From NCBI GenBank assembly GCA_016870395.1, contig VGBT01000027.1, forward strand, positions 1 through 35,087: DNA of 35,087 nucleotides, in the 5' to 3' direction. Every line of letters starts with the position of its first letter. The first letter of the stretch is position 1. The notes beneath the pieces were generated by a model. That model was not told the DNA's origin and did not search any database. It was given only the letters and a program-made list of their open reading frames with translations. A program made the position numbers and the translations under genes. This document shows positions 1 through 10,308 of the stretch, piece after piece. The DNA comes from Actinomycetota bacterium. GTDB lineage: Bacteria; Actinomycetota; Acidimicrobiia; IMCC26256; JAENVU01.

Positions 1-843
1 CGGCTGCGCCGGCTCGGCCGGCGCGCCGGCGCGCGCGTGGGCGTGCTCGCGGTGCTCGTCGCGGCGGCCCACGGAGCTCCGTCGCCAGCCACGGCGGCGC
101 CGGTGAACCATGCGACCGTGGTGGTCGACACCGGTCAGGGTGTGATCACGCGCACCATCGAGTTCACGTCGTCGTCGGTCACCGGGCTCCAGGCCCTCGA
201 CCTCGCCGGTGCCGACCCGGTGGTCTGGAGCTACTCGGGACAGGGCGGCGCGGTGTGTCGCCTGTTCGGCGTCGGCAGGGACGCGGGCCCCGGATGTCTG
301 GGCGGGGAAGGTGGCGACGCGCGCTACTGGGCGTACTACCAAGCGACAAACGGCGCGACGAAGTTCGGCTACTCGCCGGTCGGGGCCGGGTCGACCTCCG
401 TGCGCGACGGCGACGTCGAAGGGTGGCGCTTCGGCCTCGGGGGCGCGCCGCCGTTCCCGGCGGCCACACCGCCGAGCAGCGCAGTTCCCGTGACCGACCC
501 ACCGGCGAGCGCCCCTCCGGGTCCGGCGGTGACCGCGGGTGGCTCGGGTGGTGGTGGCGCAGCGGTGCTCGGGGACGGATCGCCGGAGCGCACGGCACCC
601 ACCGCAGCTCCGACCGCTTCGACCCTCCCGGGCACGGGTGGTGCGAGTGCGGCTCGGCGCGAAGGCGGTGATCGCGGCACCGCGGTGCTCGCGTCCGGAC
701 GACGGGAGCTGGGCTCCGCGGTCGGAGCGGATTCGGGCACCGGCTCGGATGGCCCGACGTCGCTGTTGCTGTTCGGGGTGCTGCTCGCGGCGTTGGTCGT
801 GGCGATCGTCCTCGTCCGGCGCCGGCGCCGACCGGCACGGTAG
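1..843 (+). CDS. Partial secreted, membrane-anchored protein with DUF4430-like region
   Basis: The frame is open from base 1, so the true start probably lies before the window; a GTG at 37 is the first internal option. An arginine-rich segment followed by a short hydrophobic run (VGVLAVLVAAA) reads as a signal peptide. The next ~120 residues contain an aromatic, glycine-rich stretch (RYWAYYQATNG, then WRFG) that resembles DUF4430/transcobalamin-C-like surface domains, seen by pattern only. A long Pro/Ala/Gly/Ser/Thr-rich linker follows, then one membrane segment (LLLFGVLLAALVVAIVLV) and a basic tail RRRRRPAR. This is an exported domain on a stalk with a C-terminal membrane anchor. The substrate is unknown. 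The downstream neighbour is a thiol-redox transporter, which may or may not be related. Confidence 0.6.
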   Translation, partial: RLRRLGRRAGARVGVLAVLVAAAHGAPSPATAAPVNHATVVVDTGQGVITRTIEFTSSSVTGLQALDLAGADPVVWSYSGQGGAVCRLFGVGRDAGPGCLGGEGGDARYWAYYQATNGATKFGYSPVGAGSTSVRDGDVEGWRFGLGGAPPFPAATPPSSAVPVTDPPASAPPGPAVTAGGSGGGGAAVLGDGSPERTAPTAAPTASTLPGTGGASAARREGGDRGTAVLASGRRELGSAVGADSGTGSDGPTSLLLFGVLLAALVVAIVLVRRRRRPAR

Positions 844-917
844 TCAGATGCCTCTGCGGCGCCGGGCCGTTAGTCCCGAGCGGTCCCGCCGACCCGTGGA
901 TCCCTCGGTCTCGGTCC

Positions 918-923
918 TAGCCT
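918..923 (+). promoter_or_regulatory. -10 box of ccdA-like gene, leaderless layout
   Basis: TAGCCT lies 7 nt before the GTG start at 931. It matches the TANNNT actinobacterial -10 consensus at a distance that would place the transcription start at or next to the start codon. No Shine-Dalgarno sequence is present. Confidence 0.5.
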
Positions 924-930
924 GCACACC

Positions 931-1692
931 GTGCTGGCCGAGATCTCGTCGTCCAACGTCAGCGTTCTCGTGGCGTTCGGCGGGGGTGTCGTCTCGATTC
1001 TGTCGCCGTGCGTGCTGCCGATGGTGCCCGGGTACCTGAGCCTCGTCACCGGCCTCTCGGTCACCGAGCTGCGCGAGGGGGAACGCAAGCACCTCTGGCG
1101 GATCGCGGCGATGACCGGACTGTTCACCCTCGGGTTCGGGTCGGTGTTCACGCTGCTCGGGCTGGCCGCGTCGGGCATCGGCAACGCGCTCTTCGAGAAC
1201 CAGGAGACTTTGACGCGGATCTCCGGCGTCGTGGTGATCGTGATGGCCGTGTACCTCGCGGGCTCGCAGCTCGTCATCGCCCCGCGCCTCTACCCGGAGA
1301 TGCGGTTCCACGTCACCGACAAGTTCGGGATGCTGACCGCGCCGATCGCGGGCGCCGCTTTCGGCTTCGGCTGGTCGCCGTGCCTCGGCCCGGTGATCGC
1401 CGCGATCTTCGGGGTAGCCGCGACGCAGACCACTGCCCGCGCGGTCGCGCTGCTCGCGTCGTACTCGATCGGGATGGGGGTCTCGTTCCTCGCGGTGGGG
1501 CTCGCGTTCGGCCACTGGGCCGCGCCGCTCGACTTCGTGAAGCAACACCTCAAGACCATCACGCTCGTGTCGGCCGCGGTGCTGGCGCTGTTCGGGGTGC
1601 TACTGGTGATGGACAAGCTGTGGTGGCTGACCCGTCAGCTGACCGACTTCCTCGACTCGCTCGGTCTCACCAAGCTCGTCGAGCTCGGCTGA
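931..1692 (+). CDS. ccdA: CcdA-type cytochrome c biogenesis / thiol-disulfide transporter
   Basis: This is a 253-residue integral membrane protein of the CcdA/DsbD transmembrane family, which carries reducing equivalents from cytoplasmic thioredoxin to extracytoplasmic thiols, for example for cytochrome c maturation. About six hydrophobic segments are visible. The two family cysteines sit in SPCVLPMVPGYLS near residue 29 and SPCLGPVIAAIFG near residue 151, in the conserved Pro-Cys context of helices 1 and 4. Length is typical for single-domain CcdA. The GTG start is favoured by the -10 box 7 nt upstream. No cytochrome c synthesis genes (resB/resC) are next to it, so the exact target is open. 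Confidence 0.88.
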   Translation: MLAEISSSNVSVLVAFGGGVVSILSPCVLPMVPGYLSLVTGLSVTELREGERKHLWRIAAMTGLFTLGFGSVFTLLGLAASGIGNALFENQETLTRISGVVVIVMAVYLAGSQLVIAPRLYPEMRFHVTDKFGMLTAPIAGAAFGFGWSPCLGPVIAAIFGVAATQTTARAVALLASYSIGMGVSFLAVGLAFGHWAAPLDFVKQHLKTITLVSAAVLALFGVLLVMDKLWWLTRQLTDFLDSLGLTKLVELG

Positions 1693-1857
1693 CCTGACCG
1701 CACCCGGCGCGCCCGTACCCGGATTCCACAGCCGGAAACCGTCGCGGCTCTCTCGTGCTGTAACGTGAGATACACGCGACATTTTTCGAGCGAAGGTGCC
1801 GATGGGGAGCGCTGGGCGCTGCCAGAGTCCATCGGCGGCGGTGGCGGACACGGGAGC

Positions 1858-3510
1858 ATGGCGGGAACGACAACCGGAGCGGCGTCGGGTGACATCGTCA
1901 ACACCCCCGAGTGGGCGGCGCTGGCCGCCCATCACCGCGCGATCCGTGGCGCCCACCTGCGCGACCTCTTCGCCGCCGATCCCGATCGCGGCACGTCGAT
2001 GGTGCTCGAGGTCGGCGACCTCTACCTCGACTACTCCAAGAACCGTCTGACCCCCGAGACCGTCACGCTGCTCGCGGCTCTCGCCCGCCGGGCGGGGGTC
2101 GAACGCCTGCGCGACGCGATGCTCGCCGGCGAGAAGATCAACGTCACCGAGGACCGCGCCGTGCTGCACGTGGCGCTACGGACCCCCCGGTCCTGCCAGA
2201 TCCTGGTCGACGGTGTCGACGTGGTGCCCGATGTGCACCGGGTGCTCGACCGGATGGCCGACTTCTCCCGCCGCGTGCGCAGCGGTGCCTGGACCGGCCA
2301 CACCGGTCGGCGGATTCGTAACGTCGTCAACATCGGCATCGGCGGGAGCGACCTCGGCCCCCGAATGGCCACGACCGCGCTCGCCGCCTACTCGGAGCGG
2401 TCGATGACCTCCCGCTTCGTCTCGAACGTCGACGGCACAGACTTCTACGAGACGACCCGAGACCTCGACCCGGCCGAGACCCTCTTCATCGTCGCGTCGA
2501 AGACGTTCACCACGCTCGAGACGATGACCAACGCGCGCACGGCGCGCGACTGGGCCCTCGCGACCCTGGACGACGACGCCGCCGTCGCAAAGCACTTCGT
2601 CGCCGTGTCCACGAACGCTGCCGAGGTGGCCGCGTTCGGCATCGACACCGACAACATGTTCGAGTTCTGGGACTGGGTGGGCGGTCGCTACTCGTACGAG
2701 TCCGCGATCGGCCTCTCGCTGATGCTCGCGATCGGCCCGGAGCACTTCGCCGACATGCTTGCCGGGTTCCACGCGATGGACGAGCACTTTCGCACCGCGC
2801 CGGTCGAGTCCAACCTGCCGATGCTGCTTGGGCTCATCGGCTGCTGGTACGACAACTTCTTCGGTGCGGAGACCGTCGCCGTCCTGCCGTACAGCCAGTA
2901 CCTCGCCCACCTGCCCGCCTACCTCCAGCAGCTCGACATGGAGAGCGACGGCAAGTCGGTCACCCGCGAGGGCGAAGGGGTCGCCTGGCAGACCGGGCCG
3001 ATCGTGTGGGGCCAGCCCGGCACCAACGGGCAGCACGCGTACTACCAGCTCATCCACCAGGGGACGAAGCTGATCCCCTGCGACTTCATCGGGTTCGCTC
3101 GAGCCAACCACCCGGTCGGTGATCACCAGGACCTGCTGGTGGCGAACCTGCTCGCGCAGCCCGAGGCGCTCGCGTTCGGCAAGACTCGCGCCGAGGTGGA
3201 GGCGGAGGGGGTCCCAGCGCACCAGGTGTCCCACCGCGTCTTCGAGGGCAACCACCCGACGAACGTGATCATGGCCACCGAGCTCACGCCGCACACCCTC
3301 GGCCAGCTCGTCGCCTGCTACGAGCACAAGGTGTTCACCCAGGGTGCGATCTGGAACATCAACAGCTTCGACCAGTGGGGTGTGGAGCTGGGCAAGAAGC
3401 TCGCGCAGAACATCATCCCGGAGCTGCAGGCGCCCGCAGAGCCGGCGCTCGCGCACGACTCGTCCACGAACGCGCTGATCCGCCGGTACCGGCGGCTGCG
3501 ATTGTCCTGA
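1858..3510 (+). CDS. pgi: Glucose-6-phosphate isomerase
   Basis: This enzyme interconverts glucose-6-phosphate and fructose-6-phosphate in the cytoplasm. The ATG at 1858 gives 550 residues, close to the 549 of the E. coli enzyme. The frame is open to an upstream GTG at 1765, but that would add a glycine-rich 31-residue tail not seen in the family. Signatures are DYSKNR near the N-terminus, [23 protein letters not shown], the sugar-binding ESDGKSV (Glu362), [15 protein letters not shown] (His393) and [11 protein letters not shown] (Lys513), which match the catalytic Glu/His/Lys set. It heads a co-oriented block with gnd, zwf and rpiA, so it can recycle fructose-6-phosphate back into the oxidative pentose phosphate pathway. 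A 22-nt gap separates it from gnd. Confidence 0.97.
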   Translation: MAGTTTGAASGDIVNTPEWAALAAHHRAIRGAHLRDLFAADPDRGTSMVLEVGDLYLDYSKNRLTPETVTLLAALARRAGVERLRDAMLAGEKINVTEDRAVLHVALRTPRSCQILVDGVDVVPDVHRVLDRMADFSRRVRSGAWTGHTGRRIRNVVNIGIGGSDLGPRMATTALAAYSERSMTSRFVSNVDGTDFYETTRDLDPAETLFIVASKTFTTLETMTNARTARDWALATLDDDAAVAKHFVAVSTNAAEVAAFGIDTDNMFEFWDWVGGRYSYESAIGLSLMLAIGPEHFADMLAGFHAMDEHFRTAPVESNLPMLLGLIGCWYDNFFGAETVAVLPYSQYLAHLPAYLQQLDMESDGKSVTREGEGVAWQTGPIVWGQPGTNGQHAYYQLIHQGTKLIPCDFIGFARANHPVGDHQDLLVANLLAQPEALAFGKTRAEVEAEGVPAHQVSHRVFEGNHPTNVIMATELTPHTLGQLVACYEHKVFTQGAIWNINSFDQWGVELGKKLAQNIIPELQAPAEPALAHDSSTNALIRRYRRLRLS

Positions 3511-3532
3511 CCCGGATCTGAGAGGAGCACGA

Positions 3533-4552
3533 ATGCAGCTAGGCATGGTGGGTCTCGGGCGGATGGGTGCCAACCTCGTCCGCCGTCTCATGGACGACGG
3601 CCACGAGTGCGTCGTCTACGACGTGAGCGCCGACGCGGTGCAGGCACTCGTCGGCGAGGGTGCGACGGGTGCCACGACGCTCGAGGACTTCGTCGCGAAG
3701 CTGACGACGCCGCGGGCTGCCTGGGTGATGGTGCCCGCGGCGTTCACCGGCGAGATGGTGGCGAAGCTCGCCGACCTCATGGAGCCCGGCGACATCGTGA
3801 TCGACGGCGGCAACTCGTACTACCGCGACGACGTCGACCGGGCCGCCGCACTCGCGCAGCAGCAGATCCATTACGTCGACTGCGGGACCAGCGGTGGCGT
3901 CTTCGGACTCGAGCGCGGCTTCTGCCTCATGATCGGGGGCGAGGACGAGGTCGTCGCGCACCTCGACCCGATCTTCGCCACGATCGCACCGGGGATCGAC
4001 GCCGCCCCGCGCACCGAGGGGCTCACTGGTGCACCGTCCACGGCGGAGCGCGGCTACCTGCACTGCGGTCCCAACGGCGCGGGGCACTTCGTGAAGATGG
4101 TCCACAACGGGATCGAGTACGGGATCATGGCCGCGTACGCCGAGGGGCTCAACGTGCTGAAGCACGCGAACGCCGGAACGCAGCAGCGCGACGCGGATGC
4201 GGAGACCACGCCCCTGCGCGACCCGCAGTACTACCGGTACGACCTCGACATCCCCGCCGTCGCGGAGGTGTGGCGGCGCGGCAGCGTGGTGTCGTCGTGG
4301 CTGCTCGACCTCACGGCCCACGCGCTGTCGGTGTCGCCCGACCTGTCGGACTTCGCGGGCCGGGTCTCCGACTCGGGCGAGGGGCGCTGGACCATCCATG
4401 CCGCGGTCGACGAGGGGGTACCGGTGCACGTGCTCTCCGCCGCGCTGTTCGACCGGTTCGAGAGTCGGGCCGAGTCGGAGTTCGCCAACCGGCTGCTCTC
4501 GGCGATGCGCAAGGAGTTCGGCGGTCACGACGAGAAGTCGGGGGGTTCCTGA
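3533..4552 (+). CDS. gnd: 6-phosphogluconate dehydrogenase, decarboxylating, short type
   Basis: Oxidises and decarboxylates 6-phosphogluconate to ribulose-5-phosphate. At 339 residues it belongs to the short (about 300-340) class, not the 470-residue E. coli type. The Rossmann motif GLGRMG is at 7-12. The second strand ends in VVYD with Asp30, where NADP-specific enzymes usually have Asn-Arg, so NAD preference is inferred. [21 protein letters not shown] and [21 protein letters not shown] with catalytic Lys188 are intact. A good ribosome site, AGAGGAG, precedes the ATG. The zwf start codon follows its stop after 1 nt, so the two are almost certainly co-translated. Confidence 0.95.
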   Translation: MQLGMVGLGRMGANLVRRLMDDGHECVVYDVSADAVQALVGEGATGATTLEDFVAKLTTPRAAWVMVPAAFTGEMVAKLADLMEPGDIVIDGGNSYYRDDVDRAAALAQQQIHYVDCGTSGGVFGLERGFCLMIGGEDEVVAHLDPIFATIAPGIDAAPRTEGLTGAPSTAERGYLHCGPNGAGHFVKMVHNGIEYGIMAAYAEGLNVLKHANAGTQQRDADAETTPLRDPQYYRYDLDIPAVAEVWRRGSVVSSWLLDLTAHALSVSPDLSDFAGRVSDSGEGRWTIHAAVDEGVPVHVLSAALFDRFESRAESEFANRLLSAMRKEFGGHDEKSGGS

Positions 4553-4553
4553 G

Positions 4554-5963
4554 GTGCCGCGGCGGAAGCGGGGGAGCGCCGACGCGCTGTGCTGGTTCGG
4601 CTGCACCGGTGATCTCGGGTACAAGATGACCTTCCCGGCGTTGTACGGGATGGCCCGTCACGGGACGCTTACGCGGCCGATCATCGGCATCGCCCGGGCC
4701 GGCTCGACGCTCGACGACCTCAAAGACCGCGCGCGCGACTCGATCGAGCAATATGGCGGGGGGATCACCGATGCCAAGGCGTTCGACCACCTTGTGCGCG
4801 CGCTGCACTACGTCGACGGCGACTACACGGAGCCCGCCACGTTCGCGGCGCTGAAGCAGCAGCTCGACCGGGTCGGAGCGACCCGCCCGGCGCACTACCT
4901 GGCGATCCCTCCGAGCCTCTTCGGCACGGTGATCGAGGCGCTCGGGACCAGCGGCGCGGCAGAGAACGCGCGCGTCATCGTGGAGAAGCCCTTCGGGCGT
5001 GACCTCGCGTCAGCGCAGGATCTCAACCGGATCGTGCACTCGGTCTTTCCCGAGGACGCGGTCTACCGGATCGACCACTTCCTCGGGAAGGAGGAGGTGC
5101 AGAACCTCCTCTACTTCCGCTTCGCGAACTCGTTCCTTGAGCCGATCTGGAACCGCAACTACGTCTCGAGCGTGCAGATCACGATGGCCGAGGACTTCGG
5201 CGTGCAAGGGCGTGGCCGCTTCTACGAGGAGGTCGGCGCGCTGCGCGACGTGGTGCAGAACCACCTCTTCCAGATGGTCGCGCTGCTCGCCATGGAGCCG
5301 CCCCAGGGCATGGGGGAGCAGGCGCTGCGCGACGCGAAGGAGCGGGTGTTCGGCTCCGTCGAGACCATGCGCGAGCAGGACCTCACCCGCGGCCAGTTCG
5401 AGGGGTACCGCAACGAACCCGGCGTCGCCGCCGAATCCGACGTCGAGACGTACGCCGCTGTCCGGCTGCACGTCGACTCGTGGCGCTGGAACGGCGTCCC
5501 TTGGTACATCCGCGCCGGCAAGGAGCTGCCAGTGCACGCGACCGAGGTGGTCGTGGAGCTGAAGGGAGCTCCCCAGCGGGTGTTCTCCGACTCGGAGCCC
5601 GAGCTCGAGCAGAGCAACTACGTCCGCTTCCGCTTCAACCCCGAGATCGCGATCGCGATCGGGGCGCGGGCCAAGGTGCCCGGTGAGGCGATGGTGGGCG
5701 AGCAGCGCGAGCTCTACCTCTGCAACCAGTTCCCCGACGAGATGTCGCCCTACGAGCGTCTGCTGGGCGACGCGATGAACGGAGAGGCGCTGCTCTTCGC
5801 CCGCGAAGACGGCGTGGAGCAGGCGTGGCGGGTCGTCGACCGGGTCCTGACCCGTCACCATGCGGCGCATCCGTATGCCAAGGGAAGCTGGGGGCCGTGG
5901 GAGGCGAACCGCTTCGTGGAGGCGGTGGGCGGGTGGCGTGACATCGTAGTGTCCACGGTGTGA
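4554..5963 (+). CDS. zwf: Glucose-6-phosphate 1-dehydrogenase
   Basis: Catalyses the first oxidative step of the pentose phosphate pathway, glucose-6-phosphate to 6-phosphogluconolactone. The GTG at 4554, directly after the gnd stop, gives 469 residues, slightly short for the family. The coenzyme loop reads [18 protein letters not shown] (14-31), a variant of the usual GASGDLA-RKL. The active site [10 protein letters not shown] (171-180; Asp174, His175, Lys179) and the catalytic-base region [14 protein letters not shown] with His237 are intact and align with the Asp177/His240 dyad of the Leuconostoc enzyme. Its stop overlaps the rpiA start by 4 nt (GTGTGA). No lactonase gene (pgl) is seen in the cluster, so hydrolysis may be spontaneous or encoded elsewhere. 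Confidence 0.96.
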   Translation: MPRRKRGSADALCWFGCTGDLGYKMTFPALYGMARHGTLTRPIIGIARAGSTLDDLKDRARDSIEQYGGGITDAKAFDHLVRALHYVDGDYTEPATFAALKQQLDRVGATRPAHYLAIPPSLFGTVIEALGTSGAAENARVIVEKPFGRDLASAQDLNRIVHSVFPEDAVYRIDHFLGKEEVQNLLYFRFANSFLEPIWNRNYVSSVQITMAEDFGVQGRGRFYEEVGALRDVVQNHLFQMVALLAMEPPQGMGEQALRDAKERVFGSVETMREQDLTRGQFEGYRNEPGVAAESDVETYAAVRLHVDSWRWNGVPWYIRAGKELPVHATEVVVELKGAPQRVFSDSEPELEQSNYVRFRFNPEIAIAIGARAKVPGEAMVGEQRELYLCNQFPDEMSPYERLLGDAMNGEALLFAREDGVEQAWRVVDRVLTRHHAAHPYAKGSWGPWEANRFVEAVGGWRDIVVSTV

Positions 5964-6652
5964 CGGATCGCGACGCGCTGAAGCAGGCCGCCGGCGTGCA
6001 GGCGGCAGAGTGGGTCGACTCGGGGATGGTCGTCGGCCTCGGAACCGGCAGCACGGCGATCCACGCCATCACCGCGGTCGGCGTACGGATCGCCGAGGGG
6101 TCGCTCACGGGCGTCGTTGCGATCCCCACGTCGAAGGCGAGCGCTGACGCGGCCGAGGAGCTCGGGATCCCGCTCGGGTCCCTCGCCGACCACCCCGTCA
6201 TCGATCTCACGATCGACGGTGCCGACGAGGTCGATCCCGACCTGCGTCTGATCAAGGGCGGAGGCGCCGCGCTGCTGCACGAGAAGGTCGTCGCCCAGGC
6301 CAGCCTGCGCGAGGTGATCGTCGTCGACGACGCGAAGTGCTCGGAGCGGCTGGGAACGCGCTGCGCGCTCCCGGTGGAGGTGCTCGCCTTCGGATGGCGA
6401 CCGGAGTCGGAGTACCTCGACGACCTCGGCGCCGACGTCACCCTGCGGCGCGGGCCCTACGACGAGCCGCTCGTCACCGAGGAAGGCAACTGGATCCTCG
6501 ATGCGGCGTTCGGCCCGATCGCGGATCCGGAGCGCCTCGCCGCGCTGCTCGACCGGCGCGCGGGCGTCGTGGCACACGGGCTCTTCCTCGGCCTCGCGAC
6601 GGACCTGCTTGTCGCCGGCGCCGACGGCGTCGAGCACCGACCCGCGCTGTGA
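5960..6652 (+). CDS. rpiA: Ribose-5-phosphate isomerase A
   Basis: Interconverts ribulose-5-phosphate and ribose-5-phosphate, the step after gnd. It has 230 residues, the usual RpiA size. Family motifs in order are VGLGTGSTA (phosphate loop), [12 protein letters not shown] with the catalytic acidic residues, [13 protein letters not shown], and [12 protein letters not shown]. The start is GTG inside the zwf stop (4-nt overlap), which argues for translational coupling. A second, unrelated RpiB-family gene lies at 19288-19722 but lacks key residues, so this is probably the true ribose-phosphate isomerase of the cell. Confidence 0.95.
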   Translation: MTDRDALKQAAGVQAAEWVDSGMVVGLGTGSTAIHAITAVGVRIAEGSLTGVVAIPTSKASADAAEELGIPLGSLADHPVIDLTIDGADEVDPDLRLIKGGGAALLHEKVVAQASLREVIVVDDAKCSERLGTRCALPVEVLAFGWRPESEYLDDLGADVTLRRGPYDEPLVTEEGNWILDAAFGPIADPERLAALLDRRAGVVAHGLFLGLATDLLVAGADGVEHRPAL

Positions 6653-7230
6653 TGGAAGGATCGCCGCCGGACGTCTGGGTCGTCCGGCACGGCGCGACCG
6701 CATGGAGCGACGCCGGCCGTCATACCGGGCGCACCGACGTGCCGCTCACGCCGGAGGGGCAACAGCAGGCCGCGGCACTGGTGAAGGCGCTCGACCGGCA
6801 GCGCTACGCGCGTGTGCTGGTGAGCCCGCTCGGACGCGCGCGTGAGACCGCGCGCCTCGCCGGGTTCGCCGACGCGACCATCGACGACGACCTGCTCGAG
6901 TGGGACTACGGCGAGTACGAGGGGTTGACGATCGCCGAGATCCGCGAGCACGACCCGGGCTGGACGATCTGGACCGGATCCGTACCGGGCGGGGAGTCGG
7001 TCGGCGACGTCGCGGCGCGCGCCCGACGGGTGCTGGCGCGCACGAGCGACGCCGACGGCCGGGTCCTGTGCTTCGCCCACGGCCACGTGCTGCGCGTGCT
7101 CACGGCCTGCTGCCTCGGGCTCCCGCCGGAAGCTGGCGCGCAGCTCGCGCTCGAAACGGCCGGGATCGGCGTGATCGGCCACGAGCACGACTACCGCACC
7201 CTGCGCCACTGGAACCTCCCGAGGGCGTAG
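6652..7230 (+). CDS. Histidine phosphatase (phosphoglycerate mutase-like) family protein
   Basis: The ATG at 6652 overlaps the rpiA stop by one base (TGATG) and gives 192 residues. VVRHGATAWSDAGRHTGRTDVPL near the N-terminus carries the phospho-accepting RHG histidine. SPLGRARETA and EWDYGEYEGLTI follow, and LCFAHGHVLRVL supplies the second active-site histidine. This is the branch containing phosphatases of sugar phosphates and small metabolites, not the large gluconeogenic mutase. As the last gene of the pentose-phosphate operon it may dephosphorylate a pathway intermediate or damaged side product. The substrate cannot be read from the sequence. Confidence 0.88.
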   Translation: MEGSPPDVWVVRHGATAWSDAGRHTGRTDVPLTPEGQQQAAALVKALDRQRYARVLVSPLGRARETARLAGFADATIDDDLLEWDYGEYEGLTIAEIREHDPGWTIWTGSVPGGESVGDVAARARRVLARTSDADGRVLCFAHGHVLRVLTACCLGLPPEAGAQLALETAGIGVIGHEHDYRTLRHWNLPRA

Positions 7231-7277
7231 CCATCGGGTCGCCTGCGGTGGCCTCGGGGCCGGACAAGACTTGCCGG

Positions 7278-8066
7278 ATGGAGGAACAGGAGCTCGCCGG
7301 AGGCGTCGCGAACGCGGGAAGCGTGGTCCGGGTCGGTGAACAGGTGCTTCGACCTTCGAACCCGCAGTCTCGAGTCATCCATCGCTTTCTGCGTGCACTC
7401 CGTGAGGAGGGTTTCGAAGGCGCCTCGTTGCCGGTCGGCATCGACGAGAGCGGCCGGGAGCGGCTCGTGTTCATCGAGGGCGATGTCGCGGTGCCGCCGT
7501 ATCCGGACTGGGCGCAGTCGGACGCGGCCCTGAGCTCGATTGCGGTACTCATGGCGGCTTTTCATGAAGCGTCGCGTGCCTTCGATCCGAGTGGTCTGAC
7601 CTGGAGTGCCGAGATGGCAGATCCGGTCGGTGGCCCGATCGTGTGCCACAACGACGTCTGCCTGGAGAACGTGGTCTTTCGGGAGGGTGTCGCAGTGGGT
7701 CTTGTGGACTTCGACTTCGCTGCCCCCGGTCGCCCCGTGTACGACCTCGCTGCGTTCGCACGGATGTGCGTGCCGATCGACGACGACGTCAGCGCCGCCC
7801 GGTTGGGTTGGCATCCGGCGGACCGACCGGCACGGCTCAGGCTGATCGCGGACGCGTACGGACTCGACGCACCGGGGCGAGTCCAGCTCGGGGAAGCGCT
7901 GGCTGACTCCATTGCTCGCGGTGGTGAGTTCGTGCGCCTCAGGGTGGAGGCCGGCGATCCGAACTTCTTGGCGATGTGGAACGACATGGGTGGCATGGAG
8001 CGGTTCGATCGCCGGCGCCGCTGGTGGGCCGAGCACGAAGACCGCTTTGCCAACGCACTCCGCTGA
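7278..8066 (+). CDS. Aminoglycoside/choline-kinase-like phosphotransferase
   Basis: This 262-residue protein has the C-lobe of the APH/choline kinase fold. Its catalytic loop is VCHNDVCLENVVF (HxDxxxxN) and its metal-binding segment is GLVDFDFAAPGRPVYDLA (DFD in place of DFG). The N-lobe is short and divergent. The ATG at 7278 was chosen because it opens the conserved reading frame; AAGACT six bases before it could be a weak -10 box. It lies 47 nt after the phosphatase gene and may have its own promoter. The substrate is unknown; such genes are often annotated as antibiotic kinases without proof. Its third-position GC looks somewhat lower than that of the preceding operon, which might indicate transfer. 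Confidence 0.8.
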   Translation: MEEQELAGGVANAGSVVRVGEQVLRPSNPQSRVIHRFLRALREEGFEGASLPVGIDESGRERLVFIEGDVAVPPYPDWAQSDAALSSIAVLMAAFHEASRAFDPSGLTWSAEMADPVGGPIVCHNDVCLENVVFREGVAVGLVDFDFAAPGRPVYDLAAFARMCVPIDDDVSAARLGWHPADRPARLRLIADAYGLDAPGRVQLGEALADSIARGGEFVRLRVEAGDPNFLAMWNDMGGMERFDRRRRWWAEHEDRFANALR

Positions 8067-8191
8067 GGTGTGGTTCTGTCACCCGGGTTCCGCAAAACCG
8101 CCCGCCGAAGTGTCGCCGGAGCAGCAGCCACGGCCGGGCGTGCCGGATGGGCGCTCCGGTTCGGGCCCGAGATCACGACCCAGGAGGCTGA

Positions 8192-8228
8192 GGTGCTCGC
8201 CACTGGCGAGACCGGCATGGCGAGCACC
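8192..8228. repeat. 11-bp inverted repeat hairpin in intergenic gap
   Basis: GGTGCTCGCCA (8192-8202) and TGGCGAGCACC (8218-8228) are perfect inverted repeats around a 15-nt loop. They lie in the 191-nt gap between the kinase-like gene and the TIGR03086 gene. No T-run follows, so it is not a classical intrinsic terminator. It could be a terminator-like or operator structure. Nothing else recognisable lies in the gap except the AGGAGG ribosome site of the next gene. Confidence 0.5.
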
Positions 8229-8257
8229 GGAGCCGACCATCGAAGCAGGAGGACCCC

Positions 8258-8752
8258 ATGAGCACCGAGCAGCTCCAGCAGGCGTTCGCGAGCACCCGAG
8301 GGGTGTTGGCGCAGGTCACGGCCGCGCAGCTCGACCTCCCCACGCCTTGCCAGTCGTGGGACGTCCGCGGGCTGGTCAACCACATCGTCGGTGGGAGTCG
8401 GTGGTTCGGCGCCTCGGTCGAGGCCGGGAAGTCGGTCGACGAATTTGCGGCCGGCGAATGGGCCGACGGTGACTTCGTCGCCAGCTTCGACGAGGGTGTC
8501 GAGCGCACCGTCGCCGCCTTCGGTGCTCCGGGCGCGCAGGAGAAGATGATCGAGCTGCCCTTCGGCACCTTCCCGGGCGCGGTCTTCATGGGCCTCGCGA
8601 CCAGCGACACCTTCACCCACGGATGGGATCTCGCCCGCGCCACCGGGCAGTCGACCGATCTCGACCCTGCACTCGCCGACGCCCTTCTCGCGCAAGCGCG
8701 GATGTCGATCCCGGAGGCGTTCCGGGGAGCGGACGGCGTGGCGCCGTTCGGC
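8258..8752 (+). pseudogene. TIGR03086 (mycothiol-dependent maleylpyruvate isomerase-like) protein, 3' end lost
   Basis: A strong AGGAGG ribosome site precedes the ATG. The first ~165 residues match the actinobacterial TIGR03086/DinB-like family, in which a helical bundle uses histidines for metal and thiol transfer. Examples are PTPCQSWDVRGLVNHIVGG and TFTHGWDLARATGQ, ending with RMSIPEAFRGADGVAPFG. Immediately after this the family's usual final ~20 residues are absent. The frame instead runs on to 8920 through Ser/Arg/Cys-rich nonsense that overlaps an oxygenase-like sequence in another frame. This is read as a deletion joining two genes at about 8750. It may still be translated as a 220-residue chimera. 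Confidence 0.75.
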
Positions 8753-9132
8753 AGGGACTGCTCGATGCCGCGCGCCGGGTGCACGGAAGACCGATCGTCG
8801 AGCCGCAGATCGCGTTCGTCAACCTGCTCGTCCCCGGCCAGGAGCTCGCAGTGCACACCGACGTTCCCGAATTCCGTGGCGCGAACCGCAAGGTGGTGCC
8901 GCAGTGGCTGCTCGTGGTGATGCACCACTCCGGGTGCTTCGACGCTTGGCGGATGCCGATCGCCACGGGGATCTCGTACTTCTCCGACGACGTGGGCGGC
9001 GCTCTGCTGTATTGGCCCGAAGGCCCCGACGGGCCGCCGGCGCGCCACGCGATCCGCTCCGACACCGCGCTCGTGCTCGACACCGACTCGGTGTTCCACG
9101 GCGTGGACCGCGTCGACGGCGCCGAGGCGGGG
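8752..9132 (+). pseudogene. Fragment of a 2OG-Fe(II) oxygenase-like gene
   Basis: From about 8752 a second frame becomes coding-like without a proper start. It contains EPQIAFVNLLVPGQELAVHTDVPEF, then QWLLVVMHHSGCFDAWRMPIATGISYF, GGALLYWPEGP and ALVLDTDSVFHGVDRV. The HTD motif and the distal HGVDR look like the HxD...H iron site and the adjacent Arg of 2-oxoglutarate/Fe(II) oxygenases. The family assignment is by motif only. Both the N-terminus (expected before GLLDAARRVHGRP) and the C-terminus after HGVDRV are missing. The frame stays open, without a stop, straight into the radical SAM gene, so a fusion product is conceivable but looks accidental. Confidence 0.65.
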
Positions 9133-9210
9133 CCTTCCGGATCGGGACGTTCGACCCGGAGCAGCGCCGGCGGGAATGCCCCGAGGGGCTGGAACCGTTC
9201 GCATGCGCAG

Positions 9211-10304
<1,094 letters not shown>

Positions 10305-10308
<4 letters not shown>

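Noticed and set aside
1765-1857. Earlier GTG start for pgi adding 31 residues
   Set aside because: The extra residues are Gly-rich and absent from the family; the 1858 ATG gives the standard length.
8070-8261. Small plus-strand frame between the kinase-like and TIGR03086 genes
   Set aside because: It contains the inverted repeat and the ribosome site of the next gene, and its translation resembles nothing.
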